The notes: generated by a model not told the origin, from the sequence alone. Shown: positions 36,385 to 47,200, counted from the stretch's first letter. The stretch is DNA of 64,000 bases from Dendrocalamus latiflorus (GCA_017311315.1 CM029632.1:15774075-15838074), one strand, 5' to 3'. Made by a program: numbers and translations.

Positions 36385-36672
36385 ACTGAGCAAAGATGCC
36401 TCGTTTTGTCATCCCACTTGGCAAAGGTGGCCTCTTTTGTCAAGTTACTGCGGAAAGCTGGCCTCTTTTGACATGTCACTGCGGAAAGCTGGCCCGTTTT
36501 GTCAAGTCACTGCGCAAAGTTGGCCCGTTTTGTGAAGTCACTGGGCAAAGCTGCACTGTTTTGTCATGTCACTGGGCAAAGCTGCCCTCTTTTGTCATGT
36601 CACTGAGCAAAGCTGCCCCTTTTTTATGAGGTCACTGCGCAAAGGTGGCATGTTTTGTCTCCGCACTGAGCA
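36385..36672 (+). repeat. 31-bp repeat array 2 upstream of GRF gene C
   Basis: About nine units of the same 31-bp repeat as array 1, with variants such as GCAAAGCTGGCCCGTTTTGT. It lies 3' of GRF gene B and 5' of GRF gene C. A single stray unit remains at about 37440-37470. Confidence 0.87.
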
Positions 36673-36736
36673 TGGTGTGGGGTCCAGATTTGTGTTGTAT
36701 GTGGTCTTTGTGCGTGAGGCTGCTCCCCCCACAGCC

Positions 36737-36743
36737 TATAAAA
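36737..36743 (+). promoter_or_regulatory. TATA box for GRF gene C
   Basis: TATAAAA within AGCCTATAAAACGGAGCC, about 110 bp upstream of the ATG at 36851 and 65 bp after repeat array 2. A good match to the plant TATA consensus. Confidence 0.6.
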
Positions 36744-36850
36744 CGGAGCCATCCCTCACATACTCCCTGGCCATGTTATCAGTCACCTCCTGAGTTAGTT
36801 GTTCACAATCTGTGTTGTTTTCTTTCGTGCTCACTCCCCCAGACTAGGCA

Positions 36851-37256
36851 ATGAGTCAGCTCAGCACGTCTTCATGGGCACCCACGGTGATGTGCCAAAA
36901 TTGCAACATCTTGGTTAGACGTAGGACATCACAGACGGCCGCGAATCCTGGGCGACACTACTACAAGTGCCCCAATCACTCGGTGAGTCAGATTGTTTCG
37001 GGTTCGTTGAAATCATGGTTGTATGTTTAAAAAACTTCTTGTCATGGAATCGCAGGAAGCTCATGGTGGTTGCCGATTCTGGGTGTGGGAGGATGAAATG
37101 GGAAATAGGACAGACAGTGTTCGCCGTGAGAGAGTTGTCGTGGGGGGTTGCGACCCCGTCGGGATGCGGCATCGTTTCGACAGACTAGAGTGGAAGATAA
37201 ATGTTATGTTGTGTGGTATTTTGTTTCTTGTGTGTATTGTTATCCTCAAGTTGTAG
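36851..37256 (+). CDS. Small GRF zinc-finger protein C with C-terminal membrane segment
   Basis: Two exons, 36851-36982 and 37056-37256, with GT..AG borders and phase 0, give 110 aa. The finger is classical: C15-x2-C18 (MCQNCNILVRRRTS), NPGRHYYKC with C40, then C50 in GGCRFWVWEDE with W55. A hydrophobic segment at about residues 92-110 (VMLCGILFLVCIVILKL) ends the protein, suggesting a tail anchor. This finger-linker-TM layout is common among small grass GRF proteins (family knowledge). No lesion was seen. It converges with the PMD gene. The function is unknown; tail anchoring in the ER or nuclear envelope is an inference. Confidence 0.78.
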
Positions 37257-37585
37257 TGCTGGAGGTTCTCCTCGTGTATGTTCGCAATGTTTTACGCTAT
37301 GTTGTCGTCAAGCTCTTTTGGTAATGTTTTATGTACGGTTGTGTTGTATTTTAGTTGTTGTGTTCGTTGGTGTGTTGGTGGTTGTACTATTTGCTACATG
37401 TCATGTACGTGAAATGTATGAGTTGTTTCATGTTGTCTCCCGCTACCCCGTGTTGTCATCTCTCAGTTGGTTGTATGCCGTAGTAAATCAAAGAACTTAG
37501 AGCAACCCTTTTATACTGGAAACCATCTTTGAACATCAAACCATCAAGCACGTGAAAAACATCACAAAAGCACAATTTAAAAAAT

Positions 37586-40319
37586 TCATTCATCATCTCC
37601 TCGTCGCCGCCTCGTACGGCGCATATGATCCTCTGAGAAGGTGAACCTACTAGGGGAGCGTGGTGCATCGCGAAGATCGTAGTGCGAGGGGTGTGGCCGA
37701 GGCGGCGGTGGGTACAACTCTGTGGACTGTTGCGACGGCTGGTCATAAAGCATAGAGCTCACCCAATCGGAGGAGGTGGCTACGTCCTGCTTAGATGGTA
37801 CAACTGAATTAGGCAATGGAAAGTACGAAAATTGTTCATAATGAAATACACCTGTTTAGCTTACAATGTTAGTGCATACCGGGGTATGTGGCTGGTGAAA
37901 TGAGGATGTCGACGGGTAGTCCCCCATGTACTCGTGCGATGTCATGCCTTGATAGGTCGGCACAACCCACCTGTCCCGGTCATACAGGTTGGTCTGCACC
38001 TGTCCCGGGAGATACAAGGGCATCTGCCCCTCTGGTTGGTCCGGCGAGTCAGGGGCGCTGTTTGGAGTGGGCCCCCGTCGTCCTGGAGAGCGCGGTCGCT
38101 CGTCCGTCGGCCTCCGTGATGACGATGCCCGTTGCGACGTGCTATCCCGTCGCAATTGCTGCAAGACGAACATGTGGTTAGACATAAATGGTAAATGAGT
38201 GCATGAACAAATAGTTGACAATTGTCGAACCGCCGGGCCGAAGCGCGTGGAGGCCAAGCGACCGTAGCTTGGACGACTCTCGGACGGCCCCTCTGGTTCG
38301 TGCGGCGATGTCGACCTCCGTGATGACGTCGCCCTCTGTAGCAGCGTGCTATCCTGTCGCAATTGCTGTAAGACGAACATGTGGTTAGACATAAATGGTA
38401 AATGAGTGCATAAACAAATAGTTGACAATTGTCGAACCGCCGGGCCGAAGCGCGTGGAGGCCGAGGATGGCCGTGCTGATCCTGGTGCTGACGGAGGCGC
38501 GGAGGGAGGTGGTGGTCCCTGGCCACGTCCGCCACCGCGTGTAGCAACAACGTCATCTCGGTGGCGACCGCAACTCAAGCCCCGTATCGCACCCCTTGCC
38601 CTTTCGCTGATGCTGCGCATATAACTTACCCACCGAGATTCGGTATTTGACTTCCTATGTCGTATAGCCTCATTAGCCTCGATGTCGATACGATGTAGCC
38701 GGTCCACCTGCAGTGAAACAAACAGTCACTTCAAATGTAATCCTGCATTGCGTAATGACACAGTACTCTCATACCGCCTCGTCGACCCGTGCCGCTAGAT
38801 GACGGTCTGGACCTTCCTGTATAGCCGCCTCGTGAACAGCATGAAGTGGAGGTTGTGGCGGCTCCCCTGCAATAAGCCTACAGCGGGTGCGTGGACCGTA
38901 CCAGTCAAGGTACGCCCTGTACGGCGCGGGGTCGTCCGGGTCGTACGGCCGTGTCTCATCCACAAGCATCGTATGTGCATGGTCAGACCACATGTCTGTC
39001 CACGTCCGCTGTGTGGCTCTCCAGTCTTCGGTCGCTCGCCCTCTCTTCGATTGCCTGCAAGTCCATTGAGACATTACACAATCAGTACGGTACTGACATT
39101 GACACTAATGCAGTAATTAAATTTGGGGTGTACTGACATACCGGTGGAACTCCTCCGCAAGAGGGCATCCTGCCATGGGAGGGACATGCTGGTACAGCCC
39201 GAACTGTCTCATGACTCGGTGTGGGCTGTACGGCTCGACGCAGTGCGCGAACACCAAGTGGCAGGTCGTCATCCAGTACCTCTAATCTCGCTCGCACTGG
39301 TATGACAACCCGTGGGGGGCCGTGTTTGCAATTAACTGTGGAGACCATGGCCACCAGTCTACGTCGCCAAACGCCAGAAGCTCGAACCTCTGGTGGAAAT
39401 CCGAGTACGCACGTCTCGGTCTCTCCCTGGCCCACCTCAACTGACCATGCGTCCAACGTGTACCCATTGTGGGCGCATCAACGGGGTCGTCACCACCATA
39501 CAACTGCGGGATGAGGTCATAAGGGTGCACACGACGACCAAAGTCAGGCCTGCCAACGGGGAAGTGTTCCCATGACCACAACTGAAGGAGAAGGTAGCAG
39601 GCGGCTAGGACCGGCTCGCTGGCCGCGGTGCGCTGCGAGGCGTCACACAAGCCTCGGTATGTGGAGCTAAGGACTGCTGATCCCCAGCTATACTGTGGCT
39701 GCTGACCAGGCCAGCCATCCGCCAAGGACTCCGCTAGCGGTATGTAGCTAGGCTGCACGGAGTCTCCAGTCGTGCTAGGGAACAAGACGTACCCGAACAG
39801 ATATAGCAGGTATGCAACGAAGTGCGTCCGCACCGCGACCTCATCTGCGTCTGCAGGACAGGTCATGAAGCGACGAAGCCATCCATGTGGCACCCCAGCT
39901 GCGTTGTCTCGGATCGCATGACCGAACCGGTGACCCAGACGGACCTTCCAATCTGCTGCCTTCGGGGGTGGCACCAAAGCAGCACCACGGAGGGGTAGAC
40001 CTGTAATCATCGTGACGTCCTGCAGAGTAACCGTCATCTCCCCCCACCGGAAGTGGAAGGTGTGAGTCTCCGGCCTCCATCGATCAACGAGAGCTGACAA
40101 CAGTGGCGCATCGTACTGGAACCCATGCGGTAGATCCAACATGCGGGCAATGGGCAGCAGACCGGTATCCCGCAGTAGTGGGATGTACCGATGGTCGAGA
40201 CGCCAGTTCTCTCGGGGGCCCCTAAGGACGAAGCAAGGAGGCCCCTGTGCGGGTGCCGACAACCACACATGGCATCGGTGGTGCTCGTCCCAACGGGGCT
40301 CTAGCAGCTCGAACGCCAT
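37586..40319 (-). pseudogene. Plant mobile domain (PMD, MAIN-like) gene of the MULE
   Basis: Four likely exons: 40319-39142, 39054-38775, 38707-37880 and 37803-37586. The first encodes the PMD: RENWRLDHRYIPLLRDTGLL, LPHGFQYDAPLLSALVDRWR, FHFRWGEMTVTLQDVTMITG and later a Trp/Pro-rich half. PMD proteins (MAIN, MAIL1) act in transposon silencing when domesticated, and are frequent passengers of MULEs and Ty3 elements. An in-frame TAG at 39282-39284 interrupts ERD/RYWMTT within exon 1; the frame stays open and family-like after it, so it is a point mutation (CAG to TAG is the simplest). The C-terminal part is proline-rich and contains a roughly 208-bp tandem duplication. Exon 3 and exon 4 phases do not match, so a further lesion is likely. 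ATG 40319 is the first in frame. Confidence 0.85.
38141..38463 (-). repeat. Tandem duplication inside the PMD gene
   Basis: A 115-bp block at 38141-38255 recurs at 38349-38463, an offset of 208 bp, with only three or four differences. The block includes a GT..AG stretch that could be a small intron (GTTCGACAATTG to TTGCAG on the minus strand). It lies in the proline-rich C-terminal region and probably altered the reading frame. Confidence 0.85.
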
Positions 40320-40597
40320 GTCCTGCCAAAGAATGACAACAAGTTAGTGTACATTACAACAAAATGTGCAACAAATAACAACATAATTAACAACAAATGT
40401 TATGACAGGGAAACGTACGGAATGTACAAAAATATACATAAAATGTGCACACGAATATGACCCACACGACAAGGAAACATATGGAATGTGCGAAAATATA
40501 CATAACATGGTAATGTGCAATACATAGCTACACCATCGAGCCAACAATTAAGCGTACACCTCCTGAATAATACATTACATATGGATTGTGGTTGGTA

Positions 40598-43188
40598 CTA
40601 CGGAGCGTTGCTTGATGCCGGCCTGTTTGGGCACTGACTGAGGGAGTGGCCAAAGGTCTTGCATAGCCTACACTTCGGGCGCCGAACACGATCCCCTCGC
40701 TGGCTCTCATCCATGTCGTTGCGGATGCGACGGCTTTGTCGTCTTCCACGACCGACATGCTTCAGTGCATCGTTGGGCACCCACTTTATCTCCCCCGGCC
40801 ATAATTCCCTGTAGTGCATGTCTACCCCGTAGGAATGGAACTCTGCACTCCAGGTTGCATACAAGTGCTGCATGTCGTAGTACTTGGAGATGTACTGTGT
40901 CGACGCCTGGTTCCATACAGCGCAGGCCGCGTACACATGGGAGCATGGCTTGTGCAGAAGCTGGGGCTTGTTGCAGGTGCAAGATGCTTCATCACCAATC
41001 GTGCATACCTGCTTGCGCTCCCCTCTAATGTGACCCATGACATACTTCTGCCTTAGGCGGACCTCAAACTTCCTCCTTAAGCCATCAATGGGCTGAGCAA
41101 TGTGGGTTCGAGCCTTCTCCATCTTCCTGTCCATGAAGGCCTGCATGACCTCAGAGTATTGCTTGTTTTCCTCAACGTGCTTCTGCGCCATCCTGGCTCT
41201 ATTCACAAAGTACCCGACGGTACGGTTCCAGGTCTCGGCCACAATTGCCGTGATCGGCAGGGATCTGACGCCCTTCAATACACCATTGTAAACCTCGGAC
41301 ATGTTGGTTGTCATGATCTCATACCTCGCCCCACCGGTGTCGTGCAACAAAGACCACATTTCCAAGTCAGGTGCATTGGACTGAACCCATTGTGAGAATA
41401 CCCCGACTCTTGTGGAGCCTCCCTCCACGGCCCCTGCTTCTGCATGCACATGCTTCGTAGCCTCCTGATCGAGCTGCTTCCGCAGGGCGTCGAACTTCCG
41501 CTTCTGGTTCTGCATGCATAACTTCTTGAACATCTTCATGAGGTCCTTGCTACGGAACCTTCTGTGGAAGTTCGCTGCAATATGCCTCATGCACCAGCGG
41601 TTCTTCACATCAGTCCACTGGACGGGGGCCTGCGTCCCATTCTGCAACGTTCGCAACGCAGACAGCAAGCCTGCATTGCGGTCGGAGATAAGGCACACTT
41701 CAGGCCTGTCTTGCACTACGGCATTCTTCAAATTGCAAAGAAACCAAAGCCAGCTATCTGTATTCTCGTTCTCCACAATTGCAAATGCCACTGGGAGTAA
41801 CTGGTCATTTGCATCGGCTGCAACTGCGGTAAGGATAGTGCCCTTGTACTTGCCGGATAGGAACATCCCATCTACGGTTAGCACTGGACGGCACCACCTG
41901 AACCCTTGTATCGCCTGATGGAAGGCCCAGAACACTCTGTCAAGAATGAAACAGTTCGGGCCCTCCGTAGGATGGACCCTCTCCTACCTGTTTATGTAAG
42001 TGCCTGGGTTTGATTGTGCAATTTGATTCAGCATTCTTGGGACCAGGTCGTACGCCTCCTCGTACGTCCCATACATACCGTGCAGCACCTTTCGCTTCGC
42101 CCGCCACACCTTCTTGTAGCTCACTTCGTACCCCGCCGTGTTCGCTACTTCTGCCATCAGAACCTTCGGGGTAATTGACACATCCGCCTGGACGAGGTGC
42201 GTGACCACCTCCGCAAGATACGATGATGTCATGTTGCGGTGCCTATGTACTGGGCCCGCAAGCTCGCAACTGTGATCTTGGAGCACCGTTATCCGGAACT
42301 CCGTACCAATGCCCTTGTACCGTTGTGCACGCACTTTGCCACCACATGACCCGTCAACACACTTCACGACGTACGTGTCCGGCTTTGACTTGTGGACCCG
42401 ATACGTCCGGCTTATGTTGACGGCATGTCTAGCAATAGCCTGCTGGACAGCACTCTTATTACGGAAGCACTGCCCCAGAAAGAGTGCGCCCTCGCTGAAC
42501 CCCCATTCTCCCTCCTCCTGTGGCAGAACTAGGGCTGCAGCTGCGATGTCGTCCAGTCTGGACGACACATATGCACCGTCCGTCGTAACAACACGACCTA
42601 TCACCCCTCCAGTTGCACCTTCGCCATCCTCGTCCTCTCCAGAACTGCCTGTTTCCACCTCCTTCTCCTCCTCGCTGTCCTCTTCTTCCACCTGGTCCCC
42701 CAGATACTCATGACAGTCAATACGGGCGGCCCACCACCTCTCGTGCACACCTTCGTTGGGCTGGAAATTCTCCGCACGCCTCGTATTGTCTTCATCACCC
42801 ACTTCCTCGCCCACATGTTCTCCCGCAGAAGCGTCTCCACGAACTCGACATACACCATTGGCCTGCCATATATCGCAGCATCAGGGTTGCACACGACCTC
42901 CATGTAGTTCGCCCATGAGGCGTCATTGGTCACCTTCAGAAGTTGTCATATGCTCCCCCTTCCGTCATCCACCATTGAGGCATAGACTGCCTTGATCCGT
43001 AACTTCTTCCTTGCGGTCTGTCGATCGAACGCTGAACGGACACACCTCCGTAGCTCAGACAAGCTCATGGCGCTCAGACCGGGTGCCCGGATCACGGTCC
43101 GCTCGCAATTTGACAGGTCCGCCCCATACGGCCCATCACGTACGAGACCACTCCCATAAAACACCATCAATTGTTCAATGCCAGCCAT
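40598..43188 (-). pseudogene. MURA-type MULE transposase, three visible lesions
   Basis: The transposase would cut and rejoin the element at its TIRs. The N-terminus MAGIEQLMVFYGSGLVRDGP (from ATG 43188) is typical of this family. The MuDR DNA-binding part (EFRITVLQDHSCELAGPVHR) is followed by the DDE core, with VLTVDGMFLSGKYKGT and CLISDRNAGLLSAL bearing the two Asp residues and TTNMSEVYNGVLKG the likely Glu. A SWIM finger (CTCNKPQLLHKPCSHVYAAC) and a CCHC knuckle (CRLCKTFGHSLSQC) end the protein. The lesions are an in-frame TGA near 42946 (SI/QLLKV), a frameshift near 42812-42817 (after LLREN), and an in-frame TAG at 41984-41986 (TYINR/ERVHPT). Otherwise the frame is open for about 850 codons. 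It is a recently inactivated copy, transcribed towards the PMD gene. Confidence 0.92.
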
Positions 43189-44372
43189 TGCGTACCTAAC
43201 ATAAGTGCATAATCAACCATTTTAGTACACAGCATGTAACAATCGTACCATCTAATTAACAGTTTTGATTAGTATATGTTTTGTATTTCTAAATCTACGA
43301 TGTATTTGTAACTATTTTACTTTCAAATTGTACCATACATCAAATTAAATATTCATATCATTTTTATTTCCATACTATGGTCATTCACTAAGCACACTAA
43401 TTATACAAATTATCTCTAATCTACAAATTTACCACCTACAAATGCTCCAACATAAATATTTACTTTTTCAACACATACACATTATTTACACTACAATCTT
43501 TTCTAACTTTTACTTAATATAGTATTTATGTAGCTCTACTATAACTTTCTATGACTGCTATTATATTTTATTTCTAATCTACCAAATTTATTTGTAATTT
43601 CTTTTTACCACATACCGCACTGTATGTAGTTCTTCCCTAAGCGTACTAATCATATGCTTCTAATCCTACTACTATTGTTATCACCTACAATTGCTCTAAC
43701 ATAAATATATATTTTCTCAACATCTACACACTACAAATTCGTATTTTCCACCTAACTGAAACTACTCTACAGTACGTATGTTCACTACAAAGGAAAACAC
43801 TACATACACTACAATACATTATGCTTAACATATGCATGATTTGCTATACATACATAGCGTATAAAAGATTCGTATAAAATAACAGTAACACAAGATGGCT
43901 TGCTTAATTAAAGGCTAATGACATACATAAAATGATAGTTGCACGGGCACAAAACTTACCTCTTCTTGAAGCTCACGAGACGATCTACAACTTTTGTACT
44001 TGCCAAATCCGCTGATTCCAAACGAAAACAACTGAAATCTTACGGCTTTCGCTCCTCACTTTTCTTCAGTTCCTCCCTCGCGCTCGCTCGGTCTTCACTC
44101 AAAAAAAAAAACAAATGAGCTTCCTGGATGTCCATACACGCATGAAGCTCGGTTTTATCTCTGCATTCATCCATGAGTGAGGGGCCATGCGAGCTAGGTG
44201 ATGACGTGTGTGTTACTTATGCTGCTGGGGTGAAAAAACAAAAAAAAAAACGCTGCTGCTTTCGGCGCCGATTGGACAGAGCCAAACGCGCAGTCGGGAA
44301 TCAATCCCGCGGTCAAATCATCGGTCACGCGGTCGGAGGGCAGTCGCGCGGTGGGCAAGCGGACGCGCGGTC
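43189..44372 (-). other. MULE: leader and promoter region of the transposase
   Basis: AT-rich, with no open frame of note. It lies between the transposase ATG and the right TIR and probably contains the promoter and an untranslated first exon with an intron. I could not fix a TATA box or splice sites. Confidence 0.4.
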
Positions 44373-44608
44373 GGGTCGTGCGCTCGGGCAAAGGGACGCG
44401 CGGTCGCGAGCGGGGTCGCGCGGTCGGGAGGCGAATGGCGCGGTCGGGAGCGGCGCAGGCCGGTCGTGCGGTCCCCGACCGCACGACCGGGCCACGTGGC
44501 GGCCTGGGGTGATCCCGCGGTGGGAAGGGGTCCAAAAGTGGAATTTTTTGTATATGGGACTAAAAACGGAATTTTGGGTATTTTAGGGTCCAACAGTGTC
44601 CAAATTTC
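44373..44608 (-). repeat. Right terminal inverted repeat of the MULE
   Basis: The inverted partner of 32615-32850, ending CAACAGTGTCCAAATTTC. It differs from the left TIR by small changes, such as GGGACTAAAAACGG versus the left GGGGGCCAAAAACGG region. It is followed directly by the TSD CATATGCGT. Confidence 0.9.
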
Positions 44609-44617
44609 CATATGCGT

Positions 44618-45437
44618 CCTCCCTATTCAGTTCGTCCATGGAAGAAAAACCGATCGTGTTGATCTTGACCGAAATGGCATAATCAGCATTTGTGGCTGCG
44701 GAAGTCAAACATGAAACAGTGTTACCATGTTGCATTAATTTGAGTCGACGTCAAAGTGCTAGTGTCTCTCATCTCACACTGCCACCTAGGTGGCACTACT
44801 CCCGTTAACTTTTGGTTTCAACAATTATAGGAGGAGGAGGGTTACGCTCTTTGAGTTTCGCAAATTCTGCGAAGCATTACCCAACTAGGGCAGCTTCAGC
44901 ATAACAGTGCTAGTATAACACAGTTCAGCAACACAAGGCGCGCACCAATCCCAAACTGCAAAACAATGGCCATCGTCCATTCATGCGAAGATACAGGAAT
45001 GGTTAATGTGGAAGAGAGCAACGGCTGCAGCACAGCAGTAGTCCTGGCGTCGACGTCTGTAACCGGATCTTGATCGAACGTCAGATGCCATGGATTGCTA
45101 GCACTGTGGCGCACAGTTTTTCTAGAGGAAGTACCGAAGTAATGCCACGCATAAATAAGTGCATGGCTTCCTTGCTGGCCCAGACATGCATTAGCATAAG
45201 CCTATCCGGAAAGAAACGCGTGATCCAAGGCCCATATAAGCCGAGTGCCGAACGCGCCTGCCTAGGCGGCTAGGCCAGGGCGTAGCGGACTAGCTCGGCC
45301 CACTTGGCCATTCCGTCGCAAACCGAGGTGAGAAATCGCCCAGAAAATAGCGACTCCACCGCACATGTACAAATATGGGCCCCAAACTACCCCTCCTCGA
45401 TCGGGCCAAGTGGACCTCTCGAGTCGCAACTGGACGA
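44618..45437. other. Intergenic region right of the MULE
   Basis: No gene or clear repeat was recognised. The region is moderately GC-rich, with short open frames on both strands only. Confidence 0.35.
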
Positions 45438-45673
45438 ACTAGCTAGCGAACGCAACGGAGGCCCTCCTCTGCACCAACGACGCCACCAGCCTCCCCCTCC
45501 AGCGCCGCGCGTCCGCGGGGGCCGGCGGCGACGAGGAGAAGGGCCGGTTCGGGCCGATCAACGACGTGGGCAGCGGTGCCGTGGAGGAGTCTGTGGCCGT
45601 GCCGTTCGAGCAGAGCTTGGTGGTGGTGGACAGTGTCGGGGATGATGCGCTTAGCCTGGCGCTCGGCAGTAAG
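45438..45673 (+). pseudogene. Orphan GC-rich coding exon, family unknown
   Basis: A frame that opens after a stop near 45432 and runs to a good donor (AAG|GTATCC) at 45673. It reads TEALLCTNDATSLPLQRRAS, with later FGPINDVGSGAVEESVAV and LVVVDSVGDDALSLALGS. Third positions are almost all G or C, as in real grass exons. There is no ATG and no following exon that I could join with confidence, although an AG followed by GCGGGGGTGGTGATTGG lies at about 45742. I do not recognise the protein. It looks like the 3' part of a first exon of a truncated gene. Confidence 0.45.
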
Positions 45674-45825
45674 GTATCCCTGTCTCGTGCACGCAGCCTG
45701 TTTGTTGTATTGCGTCCGAGGTAGTGTGTGATTATGTGTAGGCGGGGGTGGTGATTGGAGGAGTTGAGGTGGAGGTAGGTGGATTAGATGGAACTAAAAT
45801 TATCAATTTTGATGTTTATGAGGAA

Positions 45826-45860
45826 CTAGCAGGAGTGCCCCGCGAATTGCGCGGAGCTAG
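45826..45860 (-). mobile_element. Possible Helitron 3' end (minus orientation)
   Basis: On the minus strand the text reads a hairpin CCGCGCAATTCGCGG, then GGCACTCCTG, then CTAG followed by T. A hairpin about 10 bp before CTAG, with a T flank, is the Helitron 3' signature. The body would extend to higher coordinates. No 5' TC end was identified. Confidence 0.45.
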
Positions 45861-46465
45861 ATTTAGTGTTCAATTAAATATAATAAGAAATACAATTTAC
45901 TGTTGTCGGGGGCGTTATCACCACCTAGCACCGATTGATGAACAAAAGCCGAATCCATCTCTCAATTTGCTAAATGCTGCAGAGAGAGATGGACCAGCCC
46001 CTGCAGAGACTTGACTGTATTGGCTTGCAGTGAGTCTCATCAAATTTTGGAAAGAAGCCTTTTTATGGGAAAAGAAACTCTTATGTCCTGCCGCTTTAAA
46101 ATATACGTTTGCAAATACACCCTTATAATCTGGACCCACAAAAAAAAATGGTGTGGATTTTTTTCCTTTGTACTCATGTTAATTGGCGCAACTATGCAGT
46201 TAGATGCTAAAAGGCATATTTTTATATTTGAAGATAAAGAAACATATTTTTGTGATTAAAGAAACATACATTTATATTTTTAAATCAGAATTTCTAGAAA
46301 TCTGTCAAATGATTTTTTGAATATTAGTCGAGTTTCTAACATTTCAATTTGCATCACGATCTGTGCACCTGCCCACCTCCGTCTCCATCTCCGACGAGCT
46401 TCTTTAGGGTCGGGGTTAACCGGGGCCCGGATTTAGATGGAGGCTATGGGGGGCAGTGGCGAGAA
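45861..46465. other. Unassigned sequence before the hAT element
   Basis: AT-rich with short open frames only. It may be the body of the Helitron ending at 45826. The TSD of the neighbouring hAT element is at 46458-46465. Confidence 0.3.
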
Positions 46466-46689
46466 CCTACGTTACGCGGATACTTCCCAAAAGTCACGTA
46501 CCGGTATCGGATACTGTACCGGATACGGATACTGCCCGATACGCGCCGATACGTATCCTGTAAGTATCGGAATTTATTAAGTATTTAAAAAAAGAAATTA
46601 ATTCCCGATACTTCTGCGATACCTCTCCGATACTTTTCCGATACTTCAACCCTAATATCCCCACCAAACCATCCAGATCTGGATTTGAA

Positions 46690-47200
46690 ACCGCACACCG
46701 CGCCTCCACCCATGCTCGGCTGGCACCGCGCCTCCACCCACGCTCGGCTGGCCTCCTCGCCCGGCGCTCCGCTCGCCCGCCGCCGCCGCCGCTTGCCCTC
46801 CGCCTCCGCTCGGCCTCTGCCTCCGCCGGTCTGCCTCCGCTCGCCCTCCGCCTCCGCCGGTCCGCCTCCGCTCGCCCGCCGCCTCCATCCGTCCCCTCCC
46901 GTCGCCCGCCGGTCTGCCTCGCCCGTTGCCCGCCGGTCTGCCTCGCCCGTCACCCGACGCCTCCGGTTGCCACCTCGCCCGCCGCGTCGCCCGTCGCCCG
47001 CCGGTCTGCCTCGCCCATCGCCCGACGCCTCTGGTTGCCACCTCGCCCGCCACTCCGCCAGTCCCCTCCCGCCGCTGACGCCTCCAGTCGCCCGCCCCCC
47101 GCCGATCTGCCTCGCCCGTCGCCCGACACCTCCGGTTGCCACCTCGCCCGCCACTCCGCCAGTCCCCTCCCGCCGCTGCCGCCTCCAGTCGCCAGTCGCC
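46690..47200 (+). repeat. GC-rich leader repeats of the hAT element
   Basis: Repeated phrases such as CGCCCGCCGGTCTGCCTCGC and CCGGTTGCCACCTCGCCCGC. A block of about 120 bp (GTTGCCACCTCGCCCGCCAC onward) occurs twice, at 47034 and 47136. Long frames on both strands here reflect base composition and repetition, not genes. Confidence 0.7.

Larger units (their letters stand above)
32615..44608. mobile_element. 12-kb Mutator-like element with five genes
   Basis: An 11,994-bp element flanked by a perfect 9-bp direct repeat CATATGCGT (32606-32614 and 44609-44617), the Mutator target-site size. Its terminal inverted repeats start GAAATTTGGACACTGTTGGA and run about 235 bp, with only a handful of differences. 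Inside, from left to right: a GRF zinc-finger pseudogene (minus), GRF gene B (plus), GRF gene C (plus), a PMD gene (minus) and a MURA-type transposase (minus). Two 31-bp repeat arrays and three subterminal direct repeats fill the spacers. The perfect TSD and similar TIRs indicate a fairly recent insertion. The transposase is broken, so movement now would need help in trans. Confidence 0.93.

Noticed and set aside
34886..36672. Open frames through the 31-bp arrays (such as 34998-35255, 36396-36629)
   Set aside because: They consist only of the repeat translated, and the repeat length is not a multiple of three. No start context or family.
37856..38707. Separate 283-codon gene
   Set aside because: Phase-compatible splicing to 38775-39054, and the shared MULE/PMD context, show it is exon 3 of the PMD gene rather than an independent gene.
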